A DNA stretch of 64,000 nucleotides from Streptomyces sp. NBC_01288 (GCF_035982055.1 NZ_CP108427.1:9237001-9301000); one strand, 5' to 3'; shown: positions 53,998 through 62,649, counted from the first letter of the stretch. Program-made: numbers and translations. Notes: generated by a model not told the origin, from the sequence alone.

Positions 53998-55001
53998 CGT
54001 ACCGATCCCCCCGCGCCGCCGTCCTCACCGGCATCGGCTCCTGGCTGCCGCCCGACGAACTCACCAACGCCGAACTGGAATCCAGGTTCGACACCACCGA
54101 CGAGTGGATCCGCAGCCGCACCGGCATCGCGAGCCGCCGCAGGGTCTCACCCGGCGTGTCGACCTCCGACCTCGCCGTCGAGGCCGGGCTCCGGGCCCTG
54201 AAGTCCTCCGGCCAGGACTCCGTCGACGCCGTGGTGCTCGCCACGACGACGCCCGACGAACTGTGTCCCGCCACCGCACCCCAAGTGGCCGCCAGGCTGG
54301 GCCTGGGGACCGTGCCGGCCTTCGACGTCTCCGCCGTCTGCGCCGGTTTCCTCTACGGCCTGACCACCGCCGCCGGTCTCATCGCGACCGGCGCGGCCGA
54401 CCGGGTCCTGCTCATCGGCGCCGAGGCCTTCACCACCCTCATCGACCCCGGGGACCGCTCCACCGCCGCCATCTTCGGCGACGGCGCCGGAGCCGTCGTC
54501 CTGCGCGCCGGAGACCCCGGCGAACCCGGGGCGATCGGACCCGTGGTGCTCGGCAGCGACGGCAGCCACAGCGAACTCGCCGAGGTGCCCGCCGGAGGCG
54601 CCCGCCGCCGGGTCTCCACCTCCGAGGCCGCGCCCTATCTGCGGATGCAGGGCCGGGAGATCTTCCGCCACGCGGTACGCCGGATGACCGCCGCCTGCCG
54701 CACCGCGACCGAGGCCGCGGGCTGGCAACTCGCCGACGTGGAACGGCTGGTGGCCCACCAGGCCAACATCCGGATCGTCACGGCGGTGGCCGACGGACTC
54801 GGCATCCCGCCCGAGCGCCGGGCCTCCAACATCGAGCGCGTGGGCAACACGGCCGGTGCCTCCGTGCCCGTGCTCCTCGCCGAGGAGAACGCGTCCGGCG
54901 GCCTGGTCGCGGGACAGCGCGTCCTGCTCACCGCCTTCGGCGGCGGACTCGCCTGGGGCGCGGCCACGCTCGTCTGGCCGGCGCTGACCACCGCGGAGTG
55001 A
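53994..55001 (+). CDS. Beta-ketoacyl-ACP synthase III (RedP/FabH-like)
   Basis: A 335-residue KAS III. Catalytic triad: Cys116 in SAVCAGFLYG, His in VAHQANIRI and Asn in VGNTAGAS; TTDEWIRSRTGI is the usual N-terminal block. It should condense a short acyl-CoA with malonyl-ACP to prime a fatty chain. The gene overlaps the P450-fusion stop (ATGA) and is followed by an ACP and a KAS II gene, the same trio as redP-redQ-redR of prodiginine biosynthesis. No ketoreductase or dehydratase accompanies it, so primary fatty-acid enzymes would complete each cycle. Confidence 0.93.
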   Translation: MTYRSPRAAVLTGIGSWLPPDELTNAELESRFDTTDEWIRSRTGIASRRRVSPGVSTSDLAVEAGLRALKSSGQDSVDAVVLATTTPDELCPATAPQVAARLGLGTVPAFDVSAVCAGFLYGLTTAAGLIATGAADRVLLIGAEAFTTLIDPGDRSTAAIFGDGAGAVVLRAGDPGEPGAIGPVVLGSDGSHSELAEVPAGGARRRVSTSEAAPYLRMQGREIFRHAVRRMTAACRTATEAAGWQLADVERLVAHQANIRIVTAVADGLGIPPERRASNIERVGNTAGASVPVLLAEENASGGLVAGQRVLLTAFGGGLAWGAATLVWPALTTAE

Positions 55002-55069
55002 CAGCCGCCCGCACACCCCCTCGTACGGCACCCGCCCTACGAACTCCCCTCCCGCTCAAGGAGTTTGGC

Positions 55070-55312
55070 ATGACCGGTTACGACACCCTCAAGAAGATCT
55101 TCGTCGAGGACCTCAAGGTTCCCGCCGACCTGGTGGCCCCGGACGCCACCCTGAAGGACATCGAGTTCGACTCCCTCGCGCTGGTCGAACTCACCGTCAT
55201 CCTGGAGCGCGACCTCGGCATCGACATCCACGAGGACGAGCTCAAGGACCTCGCCACCCTGGCCGACATGGCCCGGCTGGTGGACGAGCGGGTCACCCAG
55301 GCGCGGGCATGA
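55070..55312 (+). CDS. Acyl carrier protein (RedQ-like)
   Basis: An 80-residue discrete ACP. Phosphopantetheine attachment is Ser35 in IEFDSLALVEL; the four-helix pattern and acidic helix II (ERDLGIDIHEDELKDLATLADM) are normal. CAAGGAG lies six bases before the ATG. Flanked by KAS III and KAS II genes, it most likely carries the growing starter acyl chain for the polyketide synthase. The KAS II start overlaps its stop (ATGA). Confidence 0.95.
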   Translation: MTGYDTLKKIFVEDLKVPADLVAPDATLKDIEFDSLALVELTVILERDLGIDIHEDELKDLATLADMARLVDERVTQARA

Positions 55313-56535
55313 CACCCGGCACCGACACGGCGGTCACCGGCCTCGGGCTGGTGACCCCGGCGGGCATCGGGGCCGAGCGGAACTGGGCCGCGATCCGGGC
55401 CGCCCGGGCCACCGCGGCCGCCCCCGACCCCGCCCTGGCCGACCTGCCGGTCCGGATCTCCTGCCGGGTACCGGGCTTCGACGCCGAGGCCCTGCTCGGC
55501 GGGCGGCGGGCCCACCGCCTCGACCGCTTCGTCCAGTTCGCCCTCGTCGCCGCCCACGAGGCGGTGTCGGACGCCGGGCTCGACCCCGGCACCTGGGACG
55601 GGGCACGGGTGGGCGTGGTGCTGGGCAACGCCGGAGGCGGCACCCAGACCTTCGAAAGCCAGCACCAGGTACTGCTGACAGAGAAACCGCAGCGGGTGAC
55701 ACCGCTGCTGCTCGCGATGTACCTGCCCAACATGCTGGCCGGGCAGGTCGCGATGGAGTTCGGCGCGCGAGGCCCCAACCTGGTCGTCGCCACCGCCTGC
55801 GCCTCCGGTGCCACGGCGATCGCCACCGCCCGCGACCTGCTGGCGCTGGACCGCTGCGACATCGTCCTCACCGGCGGCAGCGAAGCGCTCGTCACCCCGC
55901 TGATCATGGCGGGGTTCGCCAGAATGGGCGCGCTCTCCAGGCGCGACGACGACCCGCGGGGCGCCTCCCGGCCCTTCGACGCCGACCGCGACGGCTTCGT
56001 CGCCGGCGAGGGCGCCGGTCTCCTCGTCCTGGAGCGGACCGCCGACGCACGGGCCCGCGGTGCGCGCGTCCGGGCCCGGATCACCGGGCACGGCAGCAGC
56101 GCCGACGCCCACCACATCACCTCCCCGCACCCCGAGGGACACGGCCTGGAACAGGCGATCCGCCAGGCCCTCGCCGAGACGGGCGCCGCGCCCCGGGACG
56201 TGGCCCACGTCAACGCGCACGGCACCTCCACGCCGATGAACGACCTCGTCGAGGCCCGCACCCTGCGCCGGGTCCTGCCCGACGGGCCGCACGTCAGCTC
56301 CACCAAGGGCGTCACCGGGCACCTCCTCGGCGCCGCCGGAGCCGTCGAGGCCGCCTACACCGTGCTCGCCGTCCAGCACGGCGTCGTCCCGCCCACGGCC
56401 AACCTCACCACGCCCGACCCGGAGATCGACATCACCCTGACCACGACCGAGACGCCCCGCACGATCGGCCTGGCTCTCAGCAACTCCATGGGATTCGGCG
56501 GCCAGAACACCGTGCTGGCGGTGAGCCCCGCATGA
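55309..56535 (+). CDS. Beta-ketoacyl-ACP synthase II (RedR/FabF-like)
   Basis: A 408-residue FabF-type elongating ketosynthase: Cys164 in ATACASGATAI, His in VNAHGTSTPMND and His in KGVTGHLLGAAGA, plus GAGAGLLVLE-like GEGAGLLVLER. Together with the KAS III and ACP just upstream it would elongate a dedicated fatty-acyl starter. It is the last gene of the operon. The next gene is convergent nine bases away, which marks a likely right boundary of the cluster. Confidence 0.94.
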   Translation: MTPGTDTAVTGLGLVTPAGIGAERNWAAIRAARATAAAPDPALADLPVRISCRVPGFDAEALLGGRRAHRLDRFVQFALVAAHEAVSDAGLDPGTWDGARVGVVLGNAGGGTQTFESQHQVLLTEKPQRVTPLLLAMYLPNMLAGQVAMEFGARGPNLVVATACASGATAIATARDLLALDRCDIVLTGGSEALVTPLIMAGFARMGALSRRDDDPRGASRPFDADRDGFVAGEGAGLLVLERTADARARGARVRARITGHGSSADAHHITSPHPEGHGLEQAIRQALAETGAAPRDVAHVNAHGTSTPMNDLVEARTLRRVLPDGPHVSSTKGVTGHLLGAAGAVEAAYTVLAVQHGVVPPTANLTTPDPEIDITLTTTETPRTIGLALSNSMGFGGQNTVLAVSPA

Positions 56536-56544
56536 CCTCCCGGC

Positions 56545-57153
56545 TCAGCTCGACGCGGGCCAGTCGGCGTACCGGATACGGCGCAGGTCGACAACCTCGC
56601 CGAGGGTGCCCCACTCGTCCTTGCCCAGCCGGGCCAGGGGGCGCAGCCGGGTGACCTCGGGATGACCGTCGTGCAGGACGGACTCGTCGACCGCGAGGTG
56701 GACCACGCGTCCGAAGACCACGGTGGAGTTGCCCAGCCGTAGCGTGCTGTGCAGTTCGCACTCCAGCGCCACGGGGGAGCGGGCGACGCGCGGTGCCTTC
56801 ACCCGAGCGCTGGCCTCGCGCTCCACCCCCACGGCGTCGAACTCGCTCACGCCTTCCGGGAAGTCCGTGGCGGTCTTGTTCACCTCGTCGATGAGCGACT
56901 CCGGGGCGAGGTTGACCACGAACTGCCCGGTGGCCTCGACATTGCGCAGCGAGTCCTTACGGCCGACCGAGGTGAACTGCACGATGGGCGGCGCGACGCA
57001 CGAGACGGTGAAGAAGGAGTGCGGGGCGAGATTGTCGACGCCGTCGGCGGAGACCGTCGACACCCAGGCGATCGGGCGCGGAACGACGGTCGCGGTGAGG
57101 AGCCGATAGACCACGACCGGGTCCAGCTGGGCCGGGTTGAATTCAGTGCGCAT
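56545..57153 (-). CDS. Flavin reductase family protein (flavoredoxin-like)
   Basis: A 202-residue FMN-binding split-barrel protein: YRLLTATVVPRPIAWVSTVSADGVDNLAPHSFFTVSCVAPPIVQFTSVG, then DSLRNVEATGQFVVNLAPESL. It differs from the flavin reductase at 1804 and from the fused domain in the P450 protein and belongs to the DIM6/NTAB-like flavoprotein group. It is convergent to the biosynthetic operon, so probably outside it. Confidence 0.85.
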   Translation of the reverse strand: MRTEFNPAQLDPVVVYRLLTATVVPRPIAWVSTVSADGVDNLAPHSFFTVSCVAPPIVQFTSVGRKDSLRNVEATGQFVVNLAPESLIDEVNKTATDFPEGVSEFDAVGVEREASARVKAPRVARSPVALECELHSTLRLGNSTVVFGRVVHLAVDESVLHDGHPEVTRLRPLARLGKDEWGTLGEVVDLRRIRYADWPASS

Positions 57154-57371
57154 ACCAGCGATATATCAGATACCCACGAGGCGTCGCGCTGCCGCCCTGT
57201 CGCTCTGCTGCACGGCTACGACCGGCTACGGCGACGGGTGGCGGTGGGTCCCGGTCCCGCGGTGCTTCTTCCGGGCGGCATCCCATATGCCCACCGGCCC
57301 GGGGCGGTTACCGTGGCACGGGACGGGAGCGGTCGGCTCCGGGCGTGTTCGAGGGATCCGGAGGACCGCAG

Positions 57372-59099
57372 GTGGGAAGCCCCGAGGAGTCCCGGGTGGC
57401 CCGCATACTGCTGCCGCAGCTGAAGCTGGACGAACTGCTGGAGGAGTTGCAGGCCCGGCTGGACGCGGCCCGGGGTACGCGTGACCGGGTGCACAGCCTG
57501 CTGGAGGCGGTCCTCTCGGTCGGCCGGGAGCTGGACCTGGAGCAGGTCCTGCACGGCATCGTGGAGGCGGCGGCGGTCCTGGTCGACGCGGAGTACGCCG
57601 CGCTCGGCGTGATCACCCCGGACGGCAAGGCCCTGTCGGCCTTCCACACGATCGGCGTCACCGAGGAGCGGATCGCCGAGATCGGCCCCTACCCGGAGGG
57701 CCACGGGATCCTGGGCGAACTGATCCGGCACCCCGAGCCGTTGCGGCTCGTGAAGATCTCCCAGCACTCGGCCTCGTACGGCTTCCCGGCCCACCACCCG
57801 CCGATGAACAGCTTCCTCGGGGTCCCGATCCGGGTGCGCGACCAGGTCTTCGGCAATCTGTACCTGACCGAGAAACGTGGCGGTGCGCAGTTCGACGAGG
57901 AGGACGAGTCGGTCCTGTCGACCCTGGCCGTGGCGGCCGGTGTCGCCATCGACAACGCCCGTCTGTACGAGGAGTCCCGGCTGCGCGAGCGCTGGCTACA
58001 GGCCAACGCGGAGATCACCCACAGCCTGATGTCCAGCGGTGCGCGGACCGACGTCCTCGCCCTGATCGCCGAGCGGGCCGGCGAGATCACGGGATCGGCC
58101 CTCGCGGCGGTGGCGCTGCCGATGGAGGGCACCGGATCGCTCGCCGTGGAGATCGCCGTCGGGATGGACGCGGAGGCGCACCAGGGGCTCGTCCTGTCCA
58201 TGGACCGCAGCCTGATGGGGCTGGCGTTCGCCCGAGCCGCTCCCGTCACCAGTGCGGACGTCGGCAACGACGGCCGCATCTCGCTGGATCCACCGCGCTT
58301 CGGGGGACTCGGCCCCGCCGTGGCCGTGCCCATCGGCACGGGCGAGGCGGGTGTGCGAGGCGTGGTCCTGCTGGCGCGGGAGGCCGGGCGGCAGCCCTTC
58401 TCGGCGCCGGAGACCGAGACCCTTCAGGCCTTCGCCGCCCAGGCGGCCGTAGCGATGGAACTCGCCGACCGCCGCCGGGACGCCGAGAAGATCGCCGTGC
58501 TCCAGGACCGCGACCGCATCGCCCGCGACCTGCACGACCTGGCCATCCAACGGCTGTTCGCCACCGGCATGACCTTGCAGAGCGCCGTCCGATTCATCGA
58601 GCACGAGGAGGCCGCCGAACGCGTGGAGCGGGCGGTGGACGACCTGGACGAGACGATCAAGATCATCAGGTCGACCATCTTCGGCCTGCGGGCGCGTGAC
58701 GGCGGCGCCGGTACGGGACTACGGGCCCGTGTCGTGCACGCCGCCGCCGAAGCAGCTCCCGTGCTCGGCTTCGCGCCCAGCGTCCGGATGGAGGGCCTGG
58801 TCGACACCGACGTGCCGCGGGAGATCGCCGACCAGGTGATCGCCGTGCTGTCCGAGGCGCTGACCAACATCGCCCGCCACGCTCGGGCAGGCCGTGCCGA
58901 CGTCGCCCTGGAGACCGACGGCCGCGAAGTGCGCCTGGCGGTCACCGACAACGGTGTGGGCATCCCGGCCGAGGGCCGACGCAGTGGGCTCCTGAACATG
59001 GAGGAGCGGGCTCGACAACTCGGCGGCGAACTGAACTGGACGACTCCGCGGGACGGCGGCACCAGGCTGGTGTGGCGCGTACCGGTCACCCGGAAGTAG
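57372..59099 (+). CDS. GAF-domain sensor histidine kinase (DevS/OsdK-like)
   Basis: A 575-residue cytoplasmic kinase. Two GAF domains (about 45-195, GRELDLEQVLHGIVEAAAVLVDAEYAALGV, and about 215-360, with LTEKRGG between). The histidine box is DRDRIARDLHDLAIQRLFATG (His near 387), followed by HATPase motifs SEALTNIARHA and VTDNGVGIPAEGRRSGLLNMEERA. In DevS-type kinases the first GAF binds heme and senses oxygen/NO/redox; PAHHPPMNSFLGVPI is the usual family block. The GTG at 57372 lies 7 bases after GGAGG; a GTG 27 bases earlier is inferior. The DevR-like regulator at 61010 is the likely partner, though not adjacent. Confidence 0.9.
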   Translation: MGSPEESRVARILLPQLKLDELLEELQARLDAARGTRDRVHSLLEAVLSVGRELDLEQVLHGIVEAAAVLVDAEYAALGVITPDGKALSAFHTIGVTEERIAEIGPYPEGHGILGELIRHPEPLRLVKISQHSASYGFPAHHPPMNSFLGVPIRVRDQVFGNLYLTEKRGGAQFDEEDESVLSTLAVAAGVAIDNARLYEESRLRERWLQANAEITHSLMSSGARTDVLALIAERAGEITGSALAAVALPMEGTGSLAVEIAVGMDAEAHQGLVLSMDRSLMGLAFARAAPVTSADVGNDGRISLDPPRFGGLGPAVAVPIGTGEAGVRGVVLLAREAGRQPFSAPETETLQAFAAQAAVAMELADRRRDAEKIAVLQDRDRIARDLHDLAIQRLFATGMTLQSAVRFIEHEEAAERVERAVDDLDETIKIIRSTIFGLRARDGGAGTGLRARVVHAAAEAAPVLGFAPSVRMEGLVDTDVPREIADQVIAVLSEALTNIARHARAGRADVALETDGREVRLAVTDNGVGIPAEGRRSGLLNMEERARQLGGELNWTTPRDGGTRLVWRVPVTRK

Positions 59100-59652
59100 G
59101 CGCCCGCCTCGCCTCCGGCGCGGCCCGCCCATCGCCGGACGACGAAGCGCTATTCCTCGCCGGCGAAGGCGAGTTGACGGCTTTCAACGGCTCCCGGGGC
59201 CGGTCCGCGACCGGCACGGTCACCACCGGAACCGTCGCGTGCCGCACGCACTCGCGGCCCACCGGGCCGACCGAGGGGAGTCCGAAGTTCCCGTGCGCCT
59301 TGCGGCCCAGGGCCAACAGCACGGCGCCGCGCGCCTGTTGGAGCAGCATGCGGGCGGGCGGTCCCTCCACCACGACGCGGCGCACGGCACCGTCGATCCG
59401 GGACCCCAGGGCCTTGCGCACGGTGTCGGCGAGGACCTGGGCGGCCTGCTCGCGCTCCTGGTCGACCGTCGGGCCGGCGGGCACCGCGGCGTAGGGCGCG
59501 TGTCCGCTCGCGGCCGGTTGCCAGGCGTGCACGGCGACGAGGTCCGTGTGCAGGACGGTCGCCTGCTCGGCCGCCCAGCGCAGGGCCGCCATCGACGGCT
59601 CGGAGCCGTCGACACCCACCACGATGCCGGTGCCGTCGGGGTGTTCGGTCAT
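59086..59652 (-). CDS. Universal stress protein (single domain)
   Basis: A 188-residue USP: IVVGVDGSEPSMAALRWAAEQA at the start. It has VVVEGPPARMLLQQARGAVLLALGRKAHGNFGLPSVGPVGRECVRHATVPVVTVP, whose GRxxxG-x9-G-type nucleotide-binding loop is slightly altered. A C-terminal extension of about 40 residues is low-complexity. It overlaps the sensor kinase 3' end by 14 bases in convergent orientation and is divergent from another USP gene. Candidate regulator boxes lie in between. Confidence 0.88.
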   Translation of the reverse strand: MTEHPDGTGIVVGVDGSEPSMAALRWAAEQATVLHTDLVAVHAWQPAASGHAPYAAVPAGPTVDQEREQAAQVLADTVRKALGSRIDGAVRRVVVEGPPARMLLQQARGAVLLALGRKAHGNFGLPSVGPVGRECVRHATVPVVTVPVADRPREPLKAVNSPSPARNSASSSGDGRAAPEARRAPTSG

Positions 59653-59712
59653 GGCAGCCTCCCTGCTCGGTCTCCTGTCCCCACAGTGGCCCGGACGCGG
59701 CGGCCGTGCCGT

Positions 59713-59793
59713 GGGCCGAAGGTCCCTTGCGGCCGGCCGGAGGGGTGCGGAGGAAGAGGGCCGGTCGGTGGGACGAACGGGTCCGTCCGGCCC
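59713..59793. promoter_or_regulatory. Two candidate DevR-type boxes between divergent USP genes
   Basis: GGGCCGAAGGTCCC (59713-59726) and GGTCCGTCCGGCCC (59780-59793). Both keep the GGnCC-n4-GGnCC-like dyad seen at three other places in this locus; each departs from the perfect GGGCCG-NN-CGGCCC form at one or two positions. They lie 61 and 86 bases from the two divergent starts. Confidence 0.5.
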
Positions 59794-59878
59794 CTGTGAC
59801 TGCGCGGTGGGCGGCACGAGTCTGGGGTCCGGTGGAGCGCTTCTTCCGTCCGGGGAGGGTGCCTGAGAGGGGTGGACT

Positions 59879-60730
59879 GTGCTGAAAGGCCCGGTGGTCG
59901 TGGGAGTGGACGGTTCGCCGTCGAACACGGCGGTGGTCGAGGTCGCCGCGCGGGAGGCCGAGCGGTTGGGGGTCGGTCTGGAGCTGACGCAGGCGGTCGG
60001 CTGGCCGTCCGGGGCGGGGCGGTTCGCGATTCCCTCGTGGGAGGCGGACGGGACCTGCGGGCACGCGTCGACGCGTGGCGTACTGGCCGAGGCCGAGCGG
60101 TACGCCCGTGGCGCCGCACCGCGTGTGCGGATCTCGCGCGGAGTCCTCGTGGGCGAGCCCGGGACCGTGCTGGAGGGCGAGTCGCGCACCGCCTCGCTGA
60201 CCGTCGTCGGAAGCGACGGCGCATACGGCCACGGCACCCGGGGCGACGGCACGCTCGCCGGGCGCCTGTCCGCGTGTGTGTCCGGTCCCCTGCTGGTGGT
60301 GCGCGGCAGGCCGAACCCGGTCGGCCCGGTGCTGCTCGTGGTCCACGGCGCGTCGACGCTGCGAGGAGCCGCCGAATTCGCCTTCGCCGAGGCCTCGGCA
60401 CGCGGCGCGGACCTGGTGTCGGTACGGCTGCGGAACATCTCCGCCGCACGTCCCTACGGCGGCTCCGCACAGGCCACGCCCCAGGACGAGGAGGACCTCG
60501 CGGTCGCCGGGGCACTGTCCGAACTGCGCGAACGGTACCCGGACGTCACCCTGCGCTGCCGCAGGCCCCGCGGCGGATCCCACCGGGCCCTCGTCGAGGC
60601 CGGCGCGAACAGCCAACTCCTGGTGGTCGGGGTGCGCGACCGGTACCGGTTCGCGCGCCTGCCGCTGGACCCGGTCTGCCGGACGGCACTGCACGAGGCG
60701 GACTGCCCTGTCGCCCTCGTCCGCTGCTAG
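59879..60730 (+). CDS. Tandem-domain universal stress protein
   Basis: A 283-residue protein with two USP-like halves. The first opens with VVVGVDGSPSNTAVVEVAAREAERLG and has a TVVGSDGAYGHGTRGDGTLAGRLSACVSGPLLVVRG loop. The second starts near LLVVHGASTLRGAAEFAFAEASARGADL and ends VRDRYRFARLPLDPVCRTALHEADCPVALVRC. Two-domain USPs occur among hypoxia/dormancy-induced proteins of actinobacteria. The GTG start at 59879 is three codons before the first beta strand. Confidence 0.87.
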   Translation: MLKGPVVVGVDGSPSNTAVVEVAAREAERLGVGLELTQAVGWPSGAGRFAIPSWEADGTCGHASTRGVLAEAERYARGAAPRVRISRGVLVGEPGTVLEGESRTASLTVVGSDGAYGHGTRGDGTLAGRLSACVSGPLLVVRGRPNPVGPVLLVVHGASTLRGAAEFAFAEASARGADLVSVRLRNISAARPYGGSAQATPQDEEDLAVAGALSELRERYPDVTLRCRRPRGGSHRALVEAGANSQLLVVGVRDRYRFARLPLDPVCRTALHEADCPVALVRC

Positions 60731-60754
60731 GCCTCGCGTACGCCGAGGGAACGA

Positions 60755-60791
60755 GTGACCGGTGGAACGGATCTGGCGTTCCACCGGTCGC
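60755..60791 (+). terminator. Strong stem-loop after the tandem USP gene
   Basis: GACCGGTGGAAC (60757-60768) pairs perfectly with GTTCCACCGGTC (60778-60789), loop 9 bases, with two more pairs (one G-T) at the base. It lies 25 bases past the USP stop, in a convergent gap. I see nothing else in 60792-61009. Confidence 0.75.
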
Positions 60792-61009
60792 CCGCGGTCT
60801 CAGGTGTGCGGTGCGAGCCGCGCGTCGTCCGCCGGTACCTCCGCCTCCGGTGGCATGCCGAGGGATTCGCTGTTGGGCGCGTGGACCCAGCGGCGGCTTT
60901 CTGCGGGCGTCCTGCAACTGTGGTGCCACCGAGAACGGGGTGGCGCAGGTTGAACAGCCCACAGCCGACCGGGATGTGCGGGGCGCGTCCCGACGGCCCG
61001 GCGCGCGGC

Positions 61010-61711
61010 TCAGCCGCCGGAACGGTTGCCGGGCTCGGGCTGTTCCAGGTGCGAGGCGAGGACGGCGGCCTGTACCCGGCGCTGGACGCCCAGCTTGGCG
61101 AGCAGTCGGGAGATGTGGTTCTTGACGGTCTTCTCCGACAGGTAGAGGCTCTTGCCGATCTCGCGGTTGGTCAGACCGTCCCCGATCAGTGCGAGGATCT
61201 CCCGCTCGCGCGGTGACAGGCTCGCCAACTCGGGTGAGATCGCCGGGGTTTGGGTGGGTTCGGCCCGCAGTGAGCGCATCAGGCGGGCGGTTGTCGCGGG
61301 GTCGAGCATCGACTGGCCGGAGGCGACCGTCCGTACCGCCGAGACCAGGTCGGAACCCTTGATCTGCTTGAGTACGTAGCCGGACGCGCCGGCCATGATG
61401 GCGTCGAGCAAGGCGTCCTCGTCGTCGAACGAGGTGAGCATCAGCACGGCCAACTCCGGCATGCGGTCGCGGAGTTCGCGGCAGACGGTGATGCCGTCGC
61501 CGTCGGGGAGGCGTACGTCCAGGACGGCGACGTGCGGGCGTACCGCGGGGGCTCGTACGAGGGCGTGCTCGACGTTCTCGGCGTCGCCGACCACCGAGAT
61601 GTCGTCCTCGGCTTCCAGGAGGTCGGACAGACCGCGACGGACGACCTCGTGGTCGTCCAGCAGGAAGACGCGGATCGGGTCCTGCGCGGTGAAGGTGTGT
61701 GCCTCGGCCAT
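61010..61711 (-). CDS. DevR/OsdR-like LuxR family response regulator
   Basis: A 233-residue regulator. Receiver: FLLDDHEVVRRGLSDLLEAEDDISVVGDAENV, phosphorylation site Asp65 in AVLDVRLPDGDGI, and LTSFDDEDALLDAIMAGASGYVLKQIKG. The C-terminal helix-turn-helix is LSPREREILALIGDGLTNREIGKSLYLSEKTVKNHISRLLAKLGVQRRVQAAV. This closely follows the mycobacterial dormancy regulator DevR/DosR pattern. A GAF-type sensor kinase, three USP genes and a DoxX protein nearby support that role. A GGGCCG-AC-CGGCCC box lies 83 bases upstream of its start. Confidence 0.92.
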   Translation of the reverse strand: MAEAHTFTAQDPIRVFLLDDHEVVRRGLSDLLEAEDDISVVGDAENVEHALVRAPAVRPHVAVLDVRLPDGDGITVCRELRDRMPELAVLMLTSFDDEDALLDAIMAGASGYVLKQIKGSDLVSAVRTVASGQSMLDPATTARLMRSLRAEPTQTPAISPELASLSPREREILALIGDGLTNREIGKSLYLSEKTVKNHISRLLAKLGVQRRVQAAVLASHLEQPEPGNRSGG

Positions 61712-61794
61712 CTCGACGCCTCGTTCCCCGGAGTGAGCACGGACCGCGGGCCGCCCGTGCCCTCGATCATCACGCGCCCGGCCCGGGAGCACTA

Positions 61795-61808
61795 GGGCCG
61801 ACCGGCCC
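61795..61808. promoter_or_regulatory. Candidate DevR-type box, GGGCCG-AC-CGGCCC
   Basis: Perfect 6-bp arms with a 2-base spacer, in the gap between the devR-like gene (minus) and the membrane-protein gene (plus). Position suggests autoregulation of the response regulator, control of the neighbour, or both. Confidence 0.55.
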
Positions 61809-61927
61809 AACCGTCCCTCGTGCCGTGTCCCCGTCGGCCCCTCCCGGTGCGACGAACCGCGGGTTTGCCGCACCGGGAGGCAGGGGGTGCTGTCGGTGGC
61901 CCGGCGGTGGGTTCGTACGATCGGACC

Positions 61928-62431
61928 GTGATCAAGCGGACCACGGCGCGCACGGGGCGGAAGCAGGTCTTCGGGATCGTGCTCTGCGGTGTGATCGCCC
62001 TTTCCCTCTTCGGTGTCGCCGGCTACCTGGCCGTTTCGGCCGTCGGGCGCCTGGGGCTTGTCGGCAACGAGCTGACCATGCGGGTCACGGACTGCGAGGC
62101 GTCCGCGCCGGCCACGACATCGCGGGGCGGCGGTCATCCCGACCTCGACTGCAAGGGGTTCGTCGATCCGGCGCAGGACTCCGGCGGCGGCACACGCCGG
62201 ATCACGGCGACCGGCTTCTCCTCCGAACCCGTCTTCGGCGCGCCGGTCAAAGTGGCCGAGGAGCCGTGGGGATCCTGGGTGCCGGTGGATCAGGGCGACT
62301 GGAACCGGCTGGGCCGCGCGCTCTCCCCACTTATTCCGCTCGCCTTCGCGGGCTTGTTCGCCAAGGTGCCCGTCGCCGCTTACCGCCGGAGGAAGAACTC
62401 CCGGCGGCCGCCCGCGGAGGCCCCGGCGTAG
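61928..62431 (+). CDS. Hypothetical membrane protein with two transmembrane helices
   Basis: A 167-residue protein. One helix near residues 13-36 (VFGIVLCGVIALSLFGVAGYLAVSAV), an extracytoplasmic stretch of about 90 residues containing two cysteines (RVTDCEAS, LDCKGF) and a second helix near 130-147 (LSPLIPLAFAGLFAKVPV), then a basic tail. No family recognised. The GTG start at 61928 has a poor ribosome site. It is divergent from the devR-like gene and may belong to the same regulon. Confidence 0.65.
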   Translation: MIKRTTARTGRKQVFGIVLCGVIALSLFGVAGYLAVSAVGRLGLVGNELTMRVTDCEASAPATTSRGGGHPDLDCKGFVDPAQDSGGGTRRITATGFSSEPVFGAPVKVAEEPWGSWVPVDQGDWNRLGRALSPLIPLAFAGLFAKVPVAAYRRRKNSRRPPAEAPA

Positions 62432-62540
62432 CACCCGGTGCGGAAGGGACTGCGCTCCCGACGCCGGCGCGGGGCCCGTCGGGCGGGACGACGTCCAGCG
62501 GCACACTCCGTCGCCCGGGGCCCAACCGGCCCTGCGGAAG

Positions 62541-62554
62541 GGGCCGTTCGGCCG
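62541..62554. promoter_or_regulatory. Candidate DevR-type box, GGGCCG-TT-CGGCCG
   Basis: One mismatch from a perfect dyad. A looser relative, GGGCC-CAAC-CGGCCC, lies about 23 bases upstream (near 62519-62533). Both precede the DoxX-family gene (ATG at 62650), a layout of paired boxes like that seen in DosR-type regulons. Confidence 0.5.
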
Positions 62555-62649
62555 GGCAGCGGCGGACCAACGGCATCAGGTGGCCGGCGGCCCGGCGCAC
62601 AAGAGTGAGGGTGCGACGAACGACCCGACACCTCGAAAGGACCCCGATC

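Noticed and set aside
53994..56535. The KAS trio as evidence for a prodiginine cluster
   Set aside because: No RedH-like condensing enzyme, proline-activating or oxazolidine-type genes are in the window; only the acyl-building trio resembles prodiginine genes.
60762..60953. A 63-codon frame after the tandem universal stress protein gene
   Set aside because: Starts inside the terminator hairpin; weak bias and no start signal.
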